A stretch of DNA of 64,000 nucleotides from Aphrophora alni (Eukaryota; Arthropoda; Insecta; Hemiptera; Aphrophoridae), in NCBI GenBank assembly GCA_963513935.1, contig OY740769.1, positions 106,371,762 to 106,435,761 on the forward strand, given 5' to 3'. How positions within the stretch are numbered: the first letter of the stretch is position 1; each line of letters opens with the position of its first letter. The notes beneath the pieces are model-generated. The model made no database searches. It worked only from the letters and a program-made list of their open reading frames with translations, and was not told the origin of the DNA. A program made the translations under genes and the position numbers. Positions 13,201 to 27,900 of the stretch are shown here, piece by piece.

Positions 13201-16200
13201 GTCAAAATGAAGTTCCTAGGTGTCTCCAATTAGCCAAGATATTTGTTATTCATCTGTCCTGATGACACAAGTGCTAGTTCAGAGGCATAGTTACAGACAT
13301 TAAGGACCAGGGTGGGTTTTAAGCTTAAAGCTGTGAGAGAGATACATTTCTCAGACACAGATTGTAATCTTCCCCATAATAGGGAGGACTCAAGAGAGAT
13401 TCATCAAAATGAAGGTCCTCTCAAAAGGACAATAAGGGTTTATGTTCTCCATTACTTTCTTAGTTGAATTAAGGCACAGTACAGAAGTTGAAGAAACTTG
13501 ACACTAAACTAAGTTGGAAGTTTGGAGTAAGGTTGAAAGCCACGGAGAAGACAATAACGAGAACTAGTTGCTGTAGTGAAGATTGTACCTGTTACGACCT
13601 CAGTCCCACACCCATTACCAAGAAACTCCTTACAGCTTCAACTTAACAGCTCAACAGCAGCTTACAAGCAGAGCTTATGATACTAGGATTGGATCTGCTG
13701 ATAGTAGTAGTCCAATACTTCAGGAAACCGAAAGGTGCACAACCTTAAGGAAACTACCTTAATGGGTGGTGCAGTGCTGTCTTACAGAAAGGTCTAAAGC
13801 TTCTTTTCGACAGGTAAAAAAACCCCTCTACTTTAAATAAAGAAGATAGATAAGAAAAATGTTTAGTAAGGAGAAAAATGCTAAAGTTTATTGGATGTAA
13901 ACCATGAGCTGAAGATAAATGTAAGACATATAGAGAACCCCCAACTTGTACATGGAAGTTGATTTATAACAATAGGGTAGAGAAGTTGAGGCACTGTTGT
14001 TAAAATATAATATAAATTTTCAATATAATATAGATTTTCTTACACAAGAATTAGCTGCAGCTGAAATACTCTCATTTCAGAAGAAAGAATAACATAACAT
14101 AGGAGGTGGAGGAGGAGGAGGAGGAGGAGGAGGAGGAGGAGGAGTAGGATGAGGAGGAGGAGGAGGAGGAGGAGGAGGAGGAGGAGGAGGAGGAGAAGAA
14201 GAAGAAGAAATAAAGATTATAATAGCCTGGACATATTTCTCTAGTGAGTCAGTATAATTGCTTAAAGAAGAGGTTGTCAAGCTGATTAGCTTGTGTAAAA
14301 AAACCAGAAAATGCTCTCATTGGATATAATTTAAATTCACATCACAACAACTGAAGACAAACAGAAGAAATGATAATCCTGTCCCTTATATTTATTTAAT
14401 TAATATGGAGAATTACTTTAATAGAATTAGGTATGGAGGTTGATTTTAAATGTGTTGCTGAATTCTTAAAAAAGACAATTGTTAGCTCCAGCAACAGCAA
14501 TAGTACTGTCAAAGCAAGAAAAAAAAATCATAAACCTGCTGGAACAGAAAACTGTATAATTTGAGAGCTATTGGATGAAAACTTAATGTGATTTGGAAGC
14601 TTACTAGGTAACCCTGGGAGAATACAATATGGAATGAAGGAAGTTTAAAAAAAGATGTGGAAGACATTCTACAAAGAGATAAATTAGATTTAGTTTGTTA
14701 CTTTACTACAGAAAATTGACAATTATTCACATCATGGTTAAAACAGATTAAGTCAATTCATAGTTCTCTTACAACACCTAGTAGGAAAGGTGAGAAATAC
14801 TGGAAGATTATATGTGTATGCTTTCATAAATACTGGAGATGGTTTTAATAGCATCTCTTACGACTTCTCTAGAAACACGGTAAAGAGAAATAGAATTCTC
14901 GACAGTTAGGAAGAAAGCCAAAAAATAACATCCTGGCTGGAGAAGGTCAAACAGAGTGAAATGTCTCTCCTGCTGTGGTCGACCTACTAAGGTGGGAAGA
15001 TAATGGCTTAAGTTAAAAGGTTATCATAGAGGTAAAGATGATTAGACTGTTTTCAATTTAATACATGTATGATATACATATTGATACATATACCCTTAAT
15101 CCCACCCAATTTTTAATTTAGGAATGGTGACAGCAGGTGACAAACTCCTGAAAAACATTAAATGATTAAATATTAGTTCAATATTTAGCAATAGGGCTGT
15201 GCGAACCCAAGAGGGTTATTGATTAATCTTGTTTTTACAATACATTTAAAAAAATTATTATTATTGTAAATATTCCTTTAACTAAATTATACAAAAGATA
15301 TTATCTCACTTATAAATGAGTGGATACTTTATTACTTAGAAGGGCCTATGACTTTAAGGGAATTAAAGGCCTTCTTAAGAGTTCCCAACAATTATTTCAC
15401 AAATATTGTGAAGGTCTGGGTAAAGTACTAGAAATCCATTTAATAGACAGAATACCCATGTCTCAAACAGTGAAGAAAGAATTACCGTTTTCACTAGTAA
15501 ATGCGCTAGACAATGAATAACATTCAGCAATAAAAAGCTCAGGCTGATAATAATTTGCTCTTAGGTCAATTACCCTATGAACTAGAGCCTTATGGGCATG
15601 GTTACTGGCCCATTGGATGATCATAAGTTTTGCAAGGAGCCTTGACTAGGTATAATATTAATAGGAATAGTCACAAAAATATTCTGCATAACAGTAACAG
15701 AAAGCAATAAGGTCTTGGACATCATTATATGTTACATTATCTGTCTAATCTAACACTTGAAATGTGCCTTATTGATGATACCTATTTAAATGTAAATCAA
15801 ATTGATAGTTTGATCACATTACTACAAGCATACTTTCAGTTCAATTCAAGAGGTCATCATGAAGTCAGCTAAATTTATTAGAGTCAACGTTTGAACATAA
15901 ATCATTTTTGGAAGAACCATTATGAAATACTAGCTGTCCAGGACAACTATTTGAATATAACACATTTTTTAAACTAATTACTTTGACCGAAATGATTCAG
16001 ATACTGAAATGAATTTATCATTTAAATATAATTCCTGCTATGGGTAAATATCTTCATTAGGGAAAATTTGTCTTTATTGTTTTATGAATTACTTTAATCG
16101 ATATTATGTAGAAACTCAAATGGTCATAATTTTGGTAAATTGTTCTTCATTTGTTAGTCAATTACTTTAACTGATTTCATGTTGATAGATACATGATTTA

Positions 16201-19200
16201 AACCTAGTTTTCTCACTACAGTTGAATAAATTGTCCTTAGTTCTGGGCGGGATGTGGAAACACACCCACTTCACTACTACACCTTCACTTTGTTATTTTA
16301 TCTCTTTAATTTGTTTATAACAATATTTATATAACATCATGATAATAATATCCTCCTCTTTTTAGATTATTTACTCACACAATTTGTTTTATTAATAGAC
16401 CAATTATTTTATGGATGGACAACTTTTTATTTAGGAGCCCCCATTACAATTATATTTAAATTTTTACTTGTATTGTTTCATGTCAGAATCTAAAGAATAA
16501 AAATATTTAGTTCATCTTTAAGTGGAATCTTTATTTATTGGCTACTCTCTAGAAAATGTTGTTTTCTAACAACTTCCTCATTCAAACAATCTGATAACAT
16601 ACTTCAAATAACATACATATTTGTTCTATTGCAATTCTTTATTAACCACTTTACATTTTAATAAGTTCGTCTTGCTCATTTGTGAGTCAGATTCTTTGGA
16701 CAATGTAGATTAATCTAAAGTGGAAAGTTTGATTTTATGTAAATAGGCCAGTAAAATAGCAACTGCTTCCCTGCATAATTTATTAGTTTTATTTTCACAA
16801 CTAACCAGATCCGATCCTTCCTTTAAGAAAGGTGTTTGGCTACTTCTACTCCGAATAATAAAGAAATGATATGAAATGATGTGGGATCTAGAAACCTATT
16901 GTGTCCATGCTTCTGAAGTATTTCTGGCCTATCTTCCTCTGTATGTTAGGTGCTTCTATCCTGAAAGTTATGATTGACCTTTCTCTATTAGGGTTATTAT
17001 CTCCTCATTGTCAAGGAAATCTCAATGAAGCAGAGGACTTTCCTTACAGATAGTCATCATGTAGGACATGCTCCATTTTATCAGCACATTGAGTTACTAC
17101 TAGAGAAACGATTGTCCACCCAGTCAGAGCCCTACTTGGTCAGGTAAGGCTAAATACTGCGAGAGGTCACCAAGTATCCCAAAGGCTCTATAAGCAACAC
17201 CTTTTACCCGATGTCATTCACCCCATTTACACATTACACTTTAGAGTGGGGCTGTAAACAGAAGAAAATGGGAGATAATAATATTACTAGGGGAGAGATA
17301 AGGTAAAATAAGAACTGACAGAAGAAATAGATCAAGAAAAGTACATCTGCACAGAGGTAGGAGTCTACACAGAACAACATGAATAGTAGGGATTTTAGAA
17401 GCCTGATTGTAATGGATCCCCACTGGTGATTATTCTGCCAACCCGTACACCAAAAAATAGTAACAAAGAAAAATAAATTTCATCTGCGAAGAACACACAT
17501 GACTGATTTGAAGAAGAAAAATGTATTCATCTTTTCTTGTCCATGGAAGTATCCCCATGCTCATAGCCATCATGCTCAAATTAACTTAAGACTTTCCATG
17601 CTGAAGTTATCACAAGACATAGGACTGTGAACTTCTAAATATTTTCAAACATGGCAAAATAATTTGTGTAACCTATATAAACAATTTTGTTTAAAACAAA
17701 TCAAAACAAAAATGTATAAAGAATAAATAAATATTATTCTAAATGGAATGAATATATTTGACTATCTTTTAAATCACACACTTTCTACAATGAAATTAAA
17801 ATGTAAACTCTAAAACCAAAATTATTTACAGTACAAAATATATATCACTTAGTCAATTACTGATACCTACCAAAATCCTCCTCATCATCAGATGAGTCTG
17901 AAGAATCACTATTTACTGCAATGACTTGTGAAGGCTGAGACATGTTATTATCCATCAAAGCTAACCTAAGTTCATCAGGTATTGCATATCCAACCAAAGA
18001 AAAATCCAATTTATGCTCTTCATGGCTCGTTTCAGTAGCTGATTTAGTTGTTTCACGGTTAATGATGAAAGGAGATTCATGAAACACTACTATTCCACTA
18101 GACATAATGTGCTCTTTATGTTTTTCTGTTGCTTCATTAAATCTTTGGATTTCACGTTCTACTTCTTTCTATATTTAAATTAATAGAACATATAACATAA
18201 CTGGAGATTATAAAATAAAAACTTAAAATATCTAATCTTTCAATTTTATATGATTGTTCAGTAATCAGTATTAATTATTTTGTTTTATTCCAATATAATT
18301 TAATATTAAGTTTTTCTATTCTAATGTAGCCAAGAGAGGGACTCAGTATGAATAGATGTATAACTACCCTTACGGATGTACTGGTGAGTTTTATTATAAC
18401 TCTATTTAAGCAACTCTAAAATAATTATGAATTATTGTTTTGTTTAACTCTCTCACAGATAGTCGGGCAGCTATTCCGACTTGGTCCTTCACCCCTTTTC
18501 CAATTCCCAGAAAGTGATAATATTTTGATTGCTGCAGGAATGCAATGGGATTACTGTATGATTCACTAAATTTTCACAATTTGTTATTAAAGACACACAT
18601 ACAATAAAGAAATGACTGTACTTTTTTTTATTCAAACAATCTAACTCTACTCTTAACATTTTTACATTATTATATTTTTAACAATTTTTTTGTAAATAAG
18701 TAAAAATTGCTAAAATATTGAAATTTTAGATTACAAAAAAATTATATATATATATATTTTTTTTTTATTTTATTTTTTTATTGTTTTGTTGTGTTTTGAA
18801 TAGCCTCCATGTCTCGAATCATCATTTTTGAGAGATGACAAACAAAATATTGTGGTTTGTTACAGCAAATACTCTAAAATGTTTAAATTATTAGACGGAT
18901 GGGAAAAAAACATAACTGGTAATAAGATCTAAATCAGCTAACAACTTTAGCCTATAGCATGTCAGGATAACAGAATAACAGACAATTGTGTTCAAAAAAC
19001 AATTCTTTAGTTTATCTCAAAATATACAACTGAATGAAAAATAACAATATCAATTATATGGAAAAGTGAAAATCATTGAAATTTGATAATTCATGCAAAA
19101 TTGAAATTTTGAATTGGAACAAAAATTATCTTATTTTGTTCACACAAAGATAGTACAACTACATAAAATTACAAAATATTGACATTCACACAGAAAATAT

Positions 19201-21864
19201 TGGATTTGAAAAAAAAAAAATTGAAGTAAGAAAAAAGTTCACTACAATCAACTACATTTTAAAAAGTATATGATAAACTGAAGTCATTAAAATTAATAAA
19301 AGTAAGACATACTAAAAGTCAGTATTTGTTTTATGTTCTTCAAAAGTTTTTTATCATCAAAGTTAAATTGTTTCTGTAAAAAGTTAAATTTTTTGAAATT
19401 TTCAATGAGAAAATTGTTGGTTTTTTTTTTTTAACTTCAAATAATAGCAATTTTAGATTAAAGTTGACACATTTTATAAATCTTGCATTATTTGTTTATT
19501 TCTATGGGTCAGTTTTAAATATCTTTTAGTTACAGGTTGTTTGTTATCTGATCCCTCTACACAAAGTGAATAAATTAATGAAAAACGCAAGTTTGTAGCC
19601 TTCCGAATTATATAGGAATATCAATTATTCCTGCTTTTAAAGCATTATACTTTAATAATATTATTAAAAAGTTAAAAAAAAAAAAATTTTTAATTAAGAA
19701 TATACTATGTAATATCAAGAATAATGCACTTACTTCTAAGATAATAATACTATCCTGTTCCCATTGCCATTCAGCTTCTTTACTAGGGGTGTCTTCATCG
19801 TCACTTTCATCATCTACAGCTTCAGCCAGATAATCACTTTTAAAATCAATGTGTACACCTCGACCCATTCCAGTTCTGCTATCTTCTGATTTTATAGAGA
19901 TATCATCACCAAGGTCACTACTTGAATCTGATCCCACATCCGAGTCATACAAACATAACTCTCGGCCCCCTTGACCGTGATTTCTACCCACTGCCCAACT
20001 GGTTGGTGACCCATAACGAACCTAAAATAAAATATACAATTATTTTGTATATTTAGTTGAAATGTAAAAAATGCTATATTGTAAAGACAACTATATTATA
20101 AAATGATAACAAAAGTTAATCATACTAATCTAGACCAAATAGCCTACTCAAGTTATAGTTTAGTTATTGCAGCTCATGTATCACTAAGGATGGCAACTTC
20201 ATCGTTGAAACGTGTGTGATTAAATAAACATAATTTTTGTTAGATCTTGTGTTTGAGTTTTATTTTATCTTAAGTTATTATGTTTCAAATACACCAAACA
20301 TAAAAGTTATTTATTCAATTTAACTATAAAATTTAATTGAAAATGATTTAACATTAATACCTTTTATTCTCATATAATTTTTGTTAAAAATGTATGAAAT
20401 TAAAATCTATACACAAATACTTATGCGTTGTACGAGATATTTAATACTTAAGGACAACAAATTTAGTAGTTTAAAAACTGTTGTTTAAAATTATAACTCA
20501 GAATTAGCCGTTTTAGAAACATATTAGAAAATAAAAAACACTGCATCATTTGAAAAAATAAAATTAAAATAATATCAATTATATTAAACTAATGGAAAAA
20601 TCATTCATACAATGTTAGATACTACAAAACTTTTTAATTGGCTTGTAGAACCTTAATTTTTACATCAGTCTTGATTCTGTAAGCTAGTTAATTTCTTCTA
20701 AGTAAATAGATTCTACTTTTAAAAATCATTAATTTAATGAAAACTTTACATATGAAATTTGGTCAAATCAAACTTTTTTTAAATAAGATACAATGACAAA
20801 GTATTGTAATTGTTCATGTTCTGTTAAAAAAAAAATTTTTTTTTAATAATAATAAATAAATAAAAAAAACTACTTTGAAATAAGTGTTATATTTGGGCGG
20901 ATTAGTACGACAAATTTGAAAAGGAAAAAAAATAATAATAATTTCACATATTTCATAGGATTCTTTAATGTATAGAAATTCATTAGAACTATTTTTCAGA
21001 AAACCAGAATCAGAAATGAAATAATACTAATAGGAAAGAAGTTGTCACCAAGTCACCTGTTGCCGATATCATAGGAAAGTGCAAACCAATGCTTGATGAG
21101 AATGGATAACACCAGATCAGCAAGGAAATGATGGATGGAACAGTAAGATCAGAGATGGTAAAAATAATGTAATAGGAAGATGTTGAAAAACAAAAATCGA
21201 TCAATGATACAAGGACATGGCGAGTGGTTGTGAGCAATCCCTGAGAACTACAGATGGAAATGATGAGTACAGGGAATTAAAAGATAGGTTACTATGTAAC
21301 TAGTAGACAAATGTGGCATCTAGGATGGTAACTCACACAAGTATATTTAGAGATACAGAAAACAAAAAATGGTACTTATATTATATTTAATGCAAGTTCT
21401 TATCTTTTTAAGCCTGTTACCAAATCTTTTAAAAATTATAACTTATAAGACTATTTTCAACATAAAAATGTTATACTCAGATTTAAAGCTTCGGCTTTGT
21501 CTTAAATTAAAGCTTACACTGGAACACATATAGACTAATAATAAATAATATCTATAATATAACATAACACCATATACTACACCATACATGAGTAACAAAT
21601 ACAAAATTACTTTATACATGGCATCAGTGGACATTTCATAGTCTCTGGTGAAGGAGTGTACATGAGAGAATTCACGTTAACTAGAATTTCTACTATAAAA
21701 TGGATAATATCCTGAGCATTGGTCTTTTCATACAGAGAAAATTACAAGTTTTCAGCTTCTCCATTTGAACAAAAATACAAGATATCATTGTTTTTTCAAC
21801 CAATTTATTTATATAATTATGATGAAATTTATAATAATAGGTCTTAAACTATATAAAAGATCTA

Positions 21865-21901
<37 letters not shown>

Positions 21902-24900
21902 GTATACATAAATCAATTTTAAATCAAACGGAAACTTATTACAGCAAAGAAGGGTAAAAGGTAATTATTATTACTGTCCAATAAGCATAAGGATTACACA
22001 AACAGAAGAGGGTTATCTAAAGAACTGAAAATAAATTAAACTCATACAACTAATAATGATCCTTTATTAATCACTAACCAAAGCTCCATTAGGAGATCCA
22101 TCTGAATCAGGATCAAAGTAATCTTCAAGTCCAGCCATATCATTTGACCATGTACCAATTTCCATCCACGTACCATCCTTCTCTTCATCTGCAATAACTA
22201 GATTTTCATCTTTTAAATCTAATGTATTTGTATCTTCTTCATCTTTAACTTCCACATTGTTATCATCTAATTCTATTATTTTTGGAGTATTCTTTGCTTT
22301 CAGAGCTGCTGCAATTTTTTCATTTTCTTCCTTTGATTTTCGAAGAACATCAGCAAGACTCCAACCAAAATCTAGTGGTCGCCACTCAAAATCTGAAAAA
22401 GAAACAATTTTATATAATTTTACGATGCAGTTATTTTGTTGACATGGTTTTTTTAAAATGAGTGCAGTCGAGGTTGATGGACCCATCTATTTGAACGTTT
22501 TGTTTTTTTTTTAAATTGAAAATTTTACAATTCATTTACATGAGTTTCTTTGATATCCAAAACTTTCACAGTGACAATTTCATTAATTTTTTTAATTATC
22601 TATTGTATAAAATATGAAGGTTTCTTAGGGGATGAGACAATTAGCTTACCAATTAATCACTGATTCATACTTCTCTTACTGATTCAAGCCTAACAACTGA
22701 TTCACCATATGAAAAAAAAGTTCTTTTTCCTGTAAAGAAAAAACCTTTTGGGCACCATCGCCTTATAAAAAAAGTAAAAACAAATAAAATATAAACCCCT
22801 CTCCCTCGATATTACTCTTTAAACTGGAAAAAAGTTATCAAGTCTTAGAAAGACGTATTTTAGTTGAAAACAAAAATAGCATATCATCATAATTCATATT
22901 TATGATTTTAACTATAAAACAAAAGGCGAGCATTTTTACAAAATATAAAATTAACTACTTTTGAAACAAAAATAATACATAGTTCTGTAATTTTCATTTT
23001 ATATACCTTACAAAAGTTCAAATATGGCTAAAAATAAACAACTCCTGCAGATTTCTTTTACTCTCATTTAAAATATTTAGTATAATCATATTTATTTGAT
23101 TATATATTCAGCGTAATTACGGTATTCATTAATGAATTGAATTATAAGTATTCCCCCCCCCCCCCAACACTTAGATTTACCATTTCTCTTATTGGATTTT
23201 TGAAAATTACAAAGCCTCTAAAAATCCTCTTATGGACTGAACAATTTTCTTCAACGATTCAGATGCATAACTAGATTGTACAAATTATTTCTAAAAATGT
23301 AATGTGTACCTATTTTCAAATTTGGTCGTGCACTATGGGAAGGGTGAACAATAAAAAATAACTGGTACGATAGATAACGCTACCTTATATACAGAAGTCA
23401 AACTCTTACGTAAAATAATTATTTGTTTTGTTATTAAGTTTCACTGATTGGTGTCACAATATAAAATTTATATTTGTGCTGTTTACTTGCCTTAGACATC
23501 TTTATTGATATTGTAGTATTGTTGTTTAATTTATTTTTCAGACATCATTAGAAAAAAATCTTGGAACATAGTAATTAATTAGTAATATTAATCAACATTG
23601 TTAATTTGTGTTAGGATCTAAGAAACTTATTTATATGTTCACTTTTTTCTGATGATGTCTGAAAAATTGTAAAATAACTGTCAAAACACAATATCAATCA
23701 AGATTGTTGAAGGTAGTATACAGTACAAAATTAATATGTTATACACAGTGTCAGTTTAGTAGACACTCTCTATCATTTTCTTTGCATTGATTATATGAAC
23801 CTGAGTTGTGCGACATTTATATTTTAAATGTGTGGGACACCTATTTGACTACTGTTATCTAGTGTCCCCCTTTCCAAAGGGGGCAAAAGGGGAGTAAGTC
23901 AAAAATTTTAAATGATAAAGGGAGTCAAGTGACACCTCATTTTAAAGATCTATTGAAAAGAAGATGATTCGTTAAAATAGAGTTAAAAAATCTCACTTCG
24001 TTTAGAAATGGCGATTTGTGTGGCTTGTGGCTTCCCACTACCCACCTAACCTTGTTATTATTAAAGATCATGGATGCTAACCTCCTTCTCAAACTAAGGG
24101 AGCAAGGCATAAAATGATCCTCAATAGTAGTTTGTGTAGGATTTAACACGGTAGAGCCGGGGAAATGAGTGTCTAACAATAGACTCATAGTCTCCCATCT
24201 AGTATACGATCCATCTACTTTCTTTAAGAAACCTATAGTGTTTGAGTGATTTTTACTTAAGGCCTTTTGGAGTTGAGCCGCTGTTGGGATATTATTTATT
24301 CTTTCACAGAAGCTCTTCCATGTCCTTCTTTTATACATAATAACTTCTTATTATAATCAGTAAGAGCTGTTTTATAAGCTTCCTAGTTCCCATTAAGCCC
24401 TGCTAAAGAATTTGCGTGTAGCAGCTTTCAACTTGGACAGCTCCGTTTCCAATTCTAGAAGGCTTTAAATTCTACCAACTTAGATTGCAGGATTGTTTTG
24501 TATTTATCTTAATTGGTGTTTTTTGGGAAAGGGTTTTTAACTATCTGAGTCTCAGTAGATTTAATTTTGAATTTAAATCAAAATTACACTGTCTGTGATC
24601 AGACAGTGTAAGTTTATCTGATACATGCCAATTAAGGATAAAATCACCTAAACTGGGACTATGCAGAGTCAGATCTATCCAACCTTAACGTCCTGCTTTA
24701 TTAAAAGCATAAATGCATTATATACATTGTCAAATTCTCAACAAATATGGAAGACACGGCCAACAAACACTATGTGGACAAAAATGTATTACCGTTGGAA
24801 AGTAATGGTTGGAACTTTGGTGGTAAAAAACTGACCAACGTGAAGGAGGCCCTAGCAATTTGGATGCAAATCAACTTTCATCAATTTTCAGAATTTAAGT

Positions 24901-27900
24901 TGTGGGTTATATAGATCGGGTACTACTCAACGATCTAAGAAACCACTGCTTTGATGCCGGTAAACCGTATTTGTACTATTGCCGACAGTATTTCGGATAG
25001 AGATGACGTCACAAGGGGGCAATTAGTTCAATCTGTTACAGTCATTGAAGCTGACTTATTAATAATCTTCAAAGACTCTGGAGAAATTAGAAGATAAATT
25101 TCAACAGGAATTGATTGATTTCGCAAATACGATTAAAAAGCAATATAGTAAACTCAATATTCATAAAGAAAAATATAACTATTGGCATAAGTTATGGATA
25201 GCTGACAATAATAATGAAGAGCTTGAAACGTAAGATAAATATGTTGACCCTATGAGATTTGATTCAGTATAAAAATGCCAAAGAGACAAATAACATCAAA
25301 AAGACCTACTCAGAAGGGCAGTGGTCTCATTTATGGAATTTTAAGAGCAGGTGACATAGTTTGAAATAAAGGTATCGACCTATTGTCGCTCGAATTTCAT
25401 CTACTGTCTTACAATTATTGTAGTCCTGGTACAAAAATAACCTCATGATTGGCTCAATGTAACAAAGATATAAAACCCTTTGGATGAAGCGTGTAAGGAC
25501 CCAAATATTGTTTACGGCATGTATAGTGACTCGGACAGATGTAGAGAAGCAGATAAATTTTAGAGGAACAAGCTTGGAAACAAATAAAATCGGGTCACAT
25601 GTCTATAGGTGAGCGCATGGCAACATGAGCTGTAACAATGGCCATGAAAGCGAAAACCAAATTAGAAAGTGGAAAAAAAGGTGCACCGACCAAAAGGCAA
25701 AAAGATGATGGGTGTCAGTTTGTAACTCAAACCGTATTCACAAAGCAGGGGTCTGGAAACAAATAGTACTTTGAAAAGTACCAAAAAGAAGAAAAAGGCG
25801 GTAAAAAAACCTTTAATTGATTCTTACCGAACAGACCTTTAAAAAATTTTGATTGGGAGAAATTTGTGTGTATAAAACTGAGGATACCGTATTTCAGAGG
25901 CGTCTATATGAAGGATAGCCTTCCCCCGAGACCATTGACAAACAAATCTCAGTAGTAAATTTCGATAGTCACTGGTAAGATACACATGGGTGTGTTATAA
26001 TAAAATACAGAGACAATGTAGAGTATTATGACAGTTTTGGAAACCTTAGACCACAAATCGAACTGATTAGATATTTTTGTTCTGACACTAATGTTCACTA
26101 TAATTATTACAAGCAACATCAGAGTGACAACTCAGTTATCTGTGAACATTGGTGCTTAAAGTTTCTACCATGAGTATTGTTTTTAATGGTAATAGTTCTA
26201 CACTTTTGTATGATTTCTTTTTTCCGGTTGTACTAAGCGATGGAGATTGGGAAATCGGTCTTATTGATCTTGCTATGTACAACTGCATTCCCAATATCGA
26301 AGATGGAATTAATAACAAATTATATCTCAGTAAATATTAAAACGATAATTAATTATGAAGTAACCATTACTATACAGACAGGTTCGTACAAAATAAAAAA
26401 ATATTGAGAAATATATTGTAACGAAACTTCCGCTGACTGTAAAGTTTTCACTAAAAGAAACAATAACACTTTAAAGGTCAAAATATCGTCTTCCAAAACT
26501 ATACCCATCAGAACATTACGACGGGTTGTAATCCCATCAAATCCCAGGGTGATAACAATAAATAACAACTACAATATATGATGTAGTTCATGCACAACTA
26601 ATTGGCAGTTTCAGACTGTAAAAAGTGATGGAAAAACATCAAGGATATACACGACAGAAGGCAAAGAGAGGATAAGAAAACTGGATCTGAAGCTCTGCCT
26701 TTGAAAAAACTAACAAATGGGCATTGCAAGAGAGGCTATCATTCCTTCAAAGAGCTCAAGATACATGAAGGCAAGTGGCAAATAAATATTACCGGTACTG
26801 TAATTCTTAAAAAACTTCCTAAAATAAAAATACTATTATTTGTTTTTATTCTACGTGTACTCAGTAAAAAGTAGTGGTATATCTAAACACTATTACCTTT
26901 CCTTTACTTAAATGGAACATTTGATTTTCTTATGTAAATTATTTCTAAATTACAAATTTCGTTTGTTGTATGAAAATAAAAGTGATTCCAACTACGATAT
27001 ATAAAACCTATAAACTTCTTGAACAATTCCGGATTAGGAAATGAACTTTTTGTGGAACATCATTAAATTGATGTCGACAATGCTCTACAGATCCCTGGTA
27101 CGTCTAAACTGAGTTACTGGAAACTCAAGATCTGGATCATCTTCTGGCCGTATGACCAAACCATAGGTCCAAACCATAATAAAATAGGTGATGATTTTTT
27201 TTAAAGACTAAAAACAATCACCATTACTTTTTGCTACTTAAATTTGTATTTTTCAGGTATTTCTGTAACATCGTTGAGGAAGCATTAGCTGATAATGAAA
27301 ATAATGTTGATGCCGATGAAGAAATGAAAGATTACAAAGCAACAAGAGCAGACACAAGTTCGACTGTTGTTGAAATTGAAGACGTCTTATATTGCTGCAA
27401 CATCTCTCCACCACAGAGAAATACTGTAAGCATGCCTCCACTACCAAACCCCAAAAGATAACTAAAGAGAGAAAATCTATGACGAACTGGAGAAAAGTAC
27501 CAAAGACAAAGATAGCGTAATGGAAAATTTGTTACAGCCTGAGGAGGAACCTTAAGACATAGAATTATATTTTAGAAGCATTGCGAAAACTGTACGATCG
27601 TTTTCATTGCATCTGAAACACAAACTTTCCTTGCCCAGCCTACTCCCCCGATCTTACACCACCTGAATGTTGAAGGAGAAGATTTTCCATGAAGACCCAC
27701 CAGCTACCATCGTCCAACTCTCGGGAAAAATAACTATGTGTATAAGGAGCATGAAACAACTCCTATTCACCAAAATGATACAAAACCTGCAAAAACAGTA
27801 CAAGTGATGCCTAAAACTGAACGGAAGTCATATTAAACATATGTCATATGAACAATATAGTCTAACCGAATTTGCTTCCTTTTACTTGTATATGTTGGTA

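Larger units (their letters stand above)
11961..17870. other. Dicer-1 intron, 5.9 kb
   Basis: Holds the probable solo LTR, a GGA/GAA microsatellite and an unassigned coding-like stretch (14.4-15.9 kb). At about 15.89-16.23 kb a diverged unit of about 100 bp (words like AATTACTTTAA...GATTTCATG) recurs two to three times. The segments 12.8-14.1 and 16.3-17.8 kb contain moderately GC-richer DNA in which I recognise nothing. Confidence 0.55.
20022..22078. other. Dicer-1 intron, 2.1 kb
   Basis: Holds a Penelope-like hairpin at 20.19 kb and a 31-base T run at 21868-21898. The stretch 21.0-21.35 kb is GC-richer but not recognised. The rest is AT-rich. Confidence 0.5.
24745..26620 (+). pseudogene. 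Endogenous Polinton/adintovirus-like structural-gene cluster, decayed
   Basis: Four adjacent coding remnants on the plus strand, all broken by stops. (1) 24749-24900 starts [19 protein letters not shown], then [15 protein letters not shown]; unknown role. (2) 25275-25640 starts MPKRQITSK and carries a parvovirus-type phospholipase A2 signature. (3) 25865-26168 carries an adenain-like cysteine protease pattern. (4) 26170-26540 starts [10 protein letters not shown]; unknown role. PLA2 and adenovirus-type protease side by side point to a Polinton/adintovirus-like element rather than a densovirus, which has no such protease. No polymerase or integrase remnant is seen nearby, so only the structural side was kept. 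Confidence 0.55.

Noticed and set aside
14077..14280. Proline-rich open frame on the minus strand
   Set aside because: It is only the GGA/GAA microsatellite read in reverse.
24745..26620. Endogenous densovirus as sole explanation of the PLA2-like remnant
   Set aside because: The neighbouring adenain-like protease pattern is not a densovirus gene, and no NS1 helicase remnant is present.
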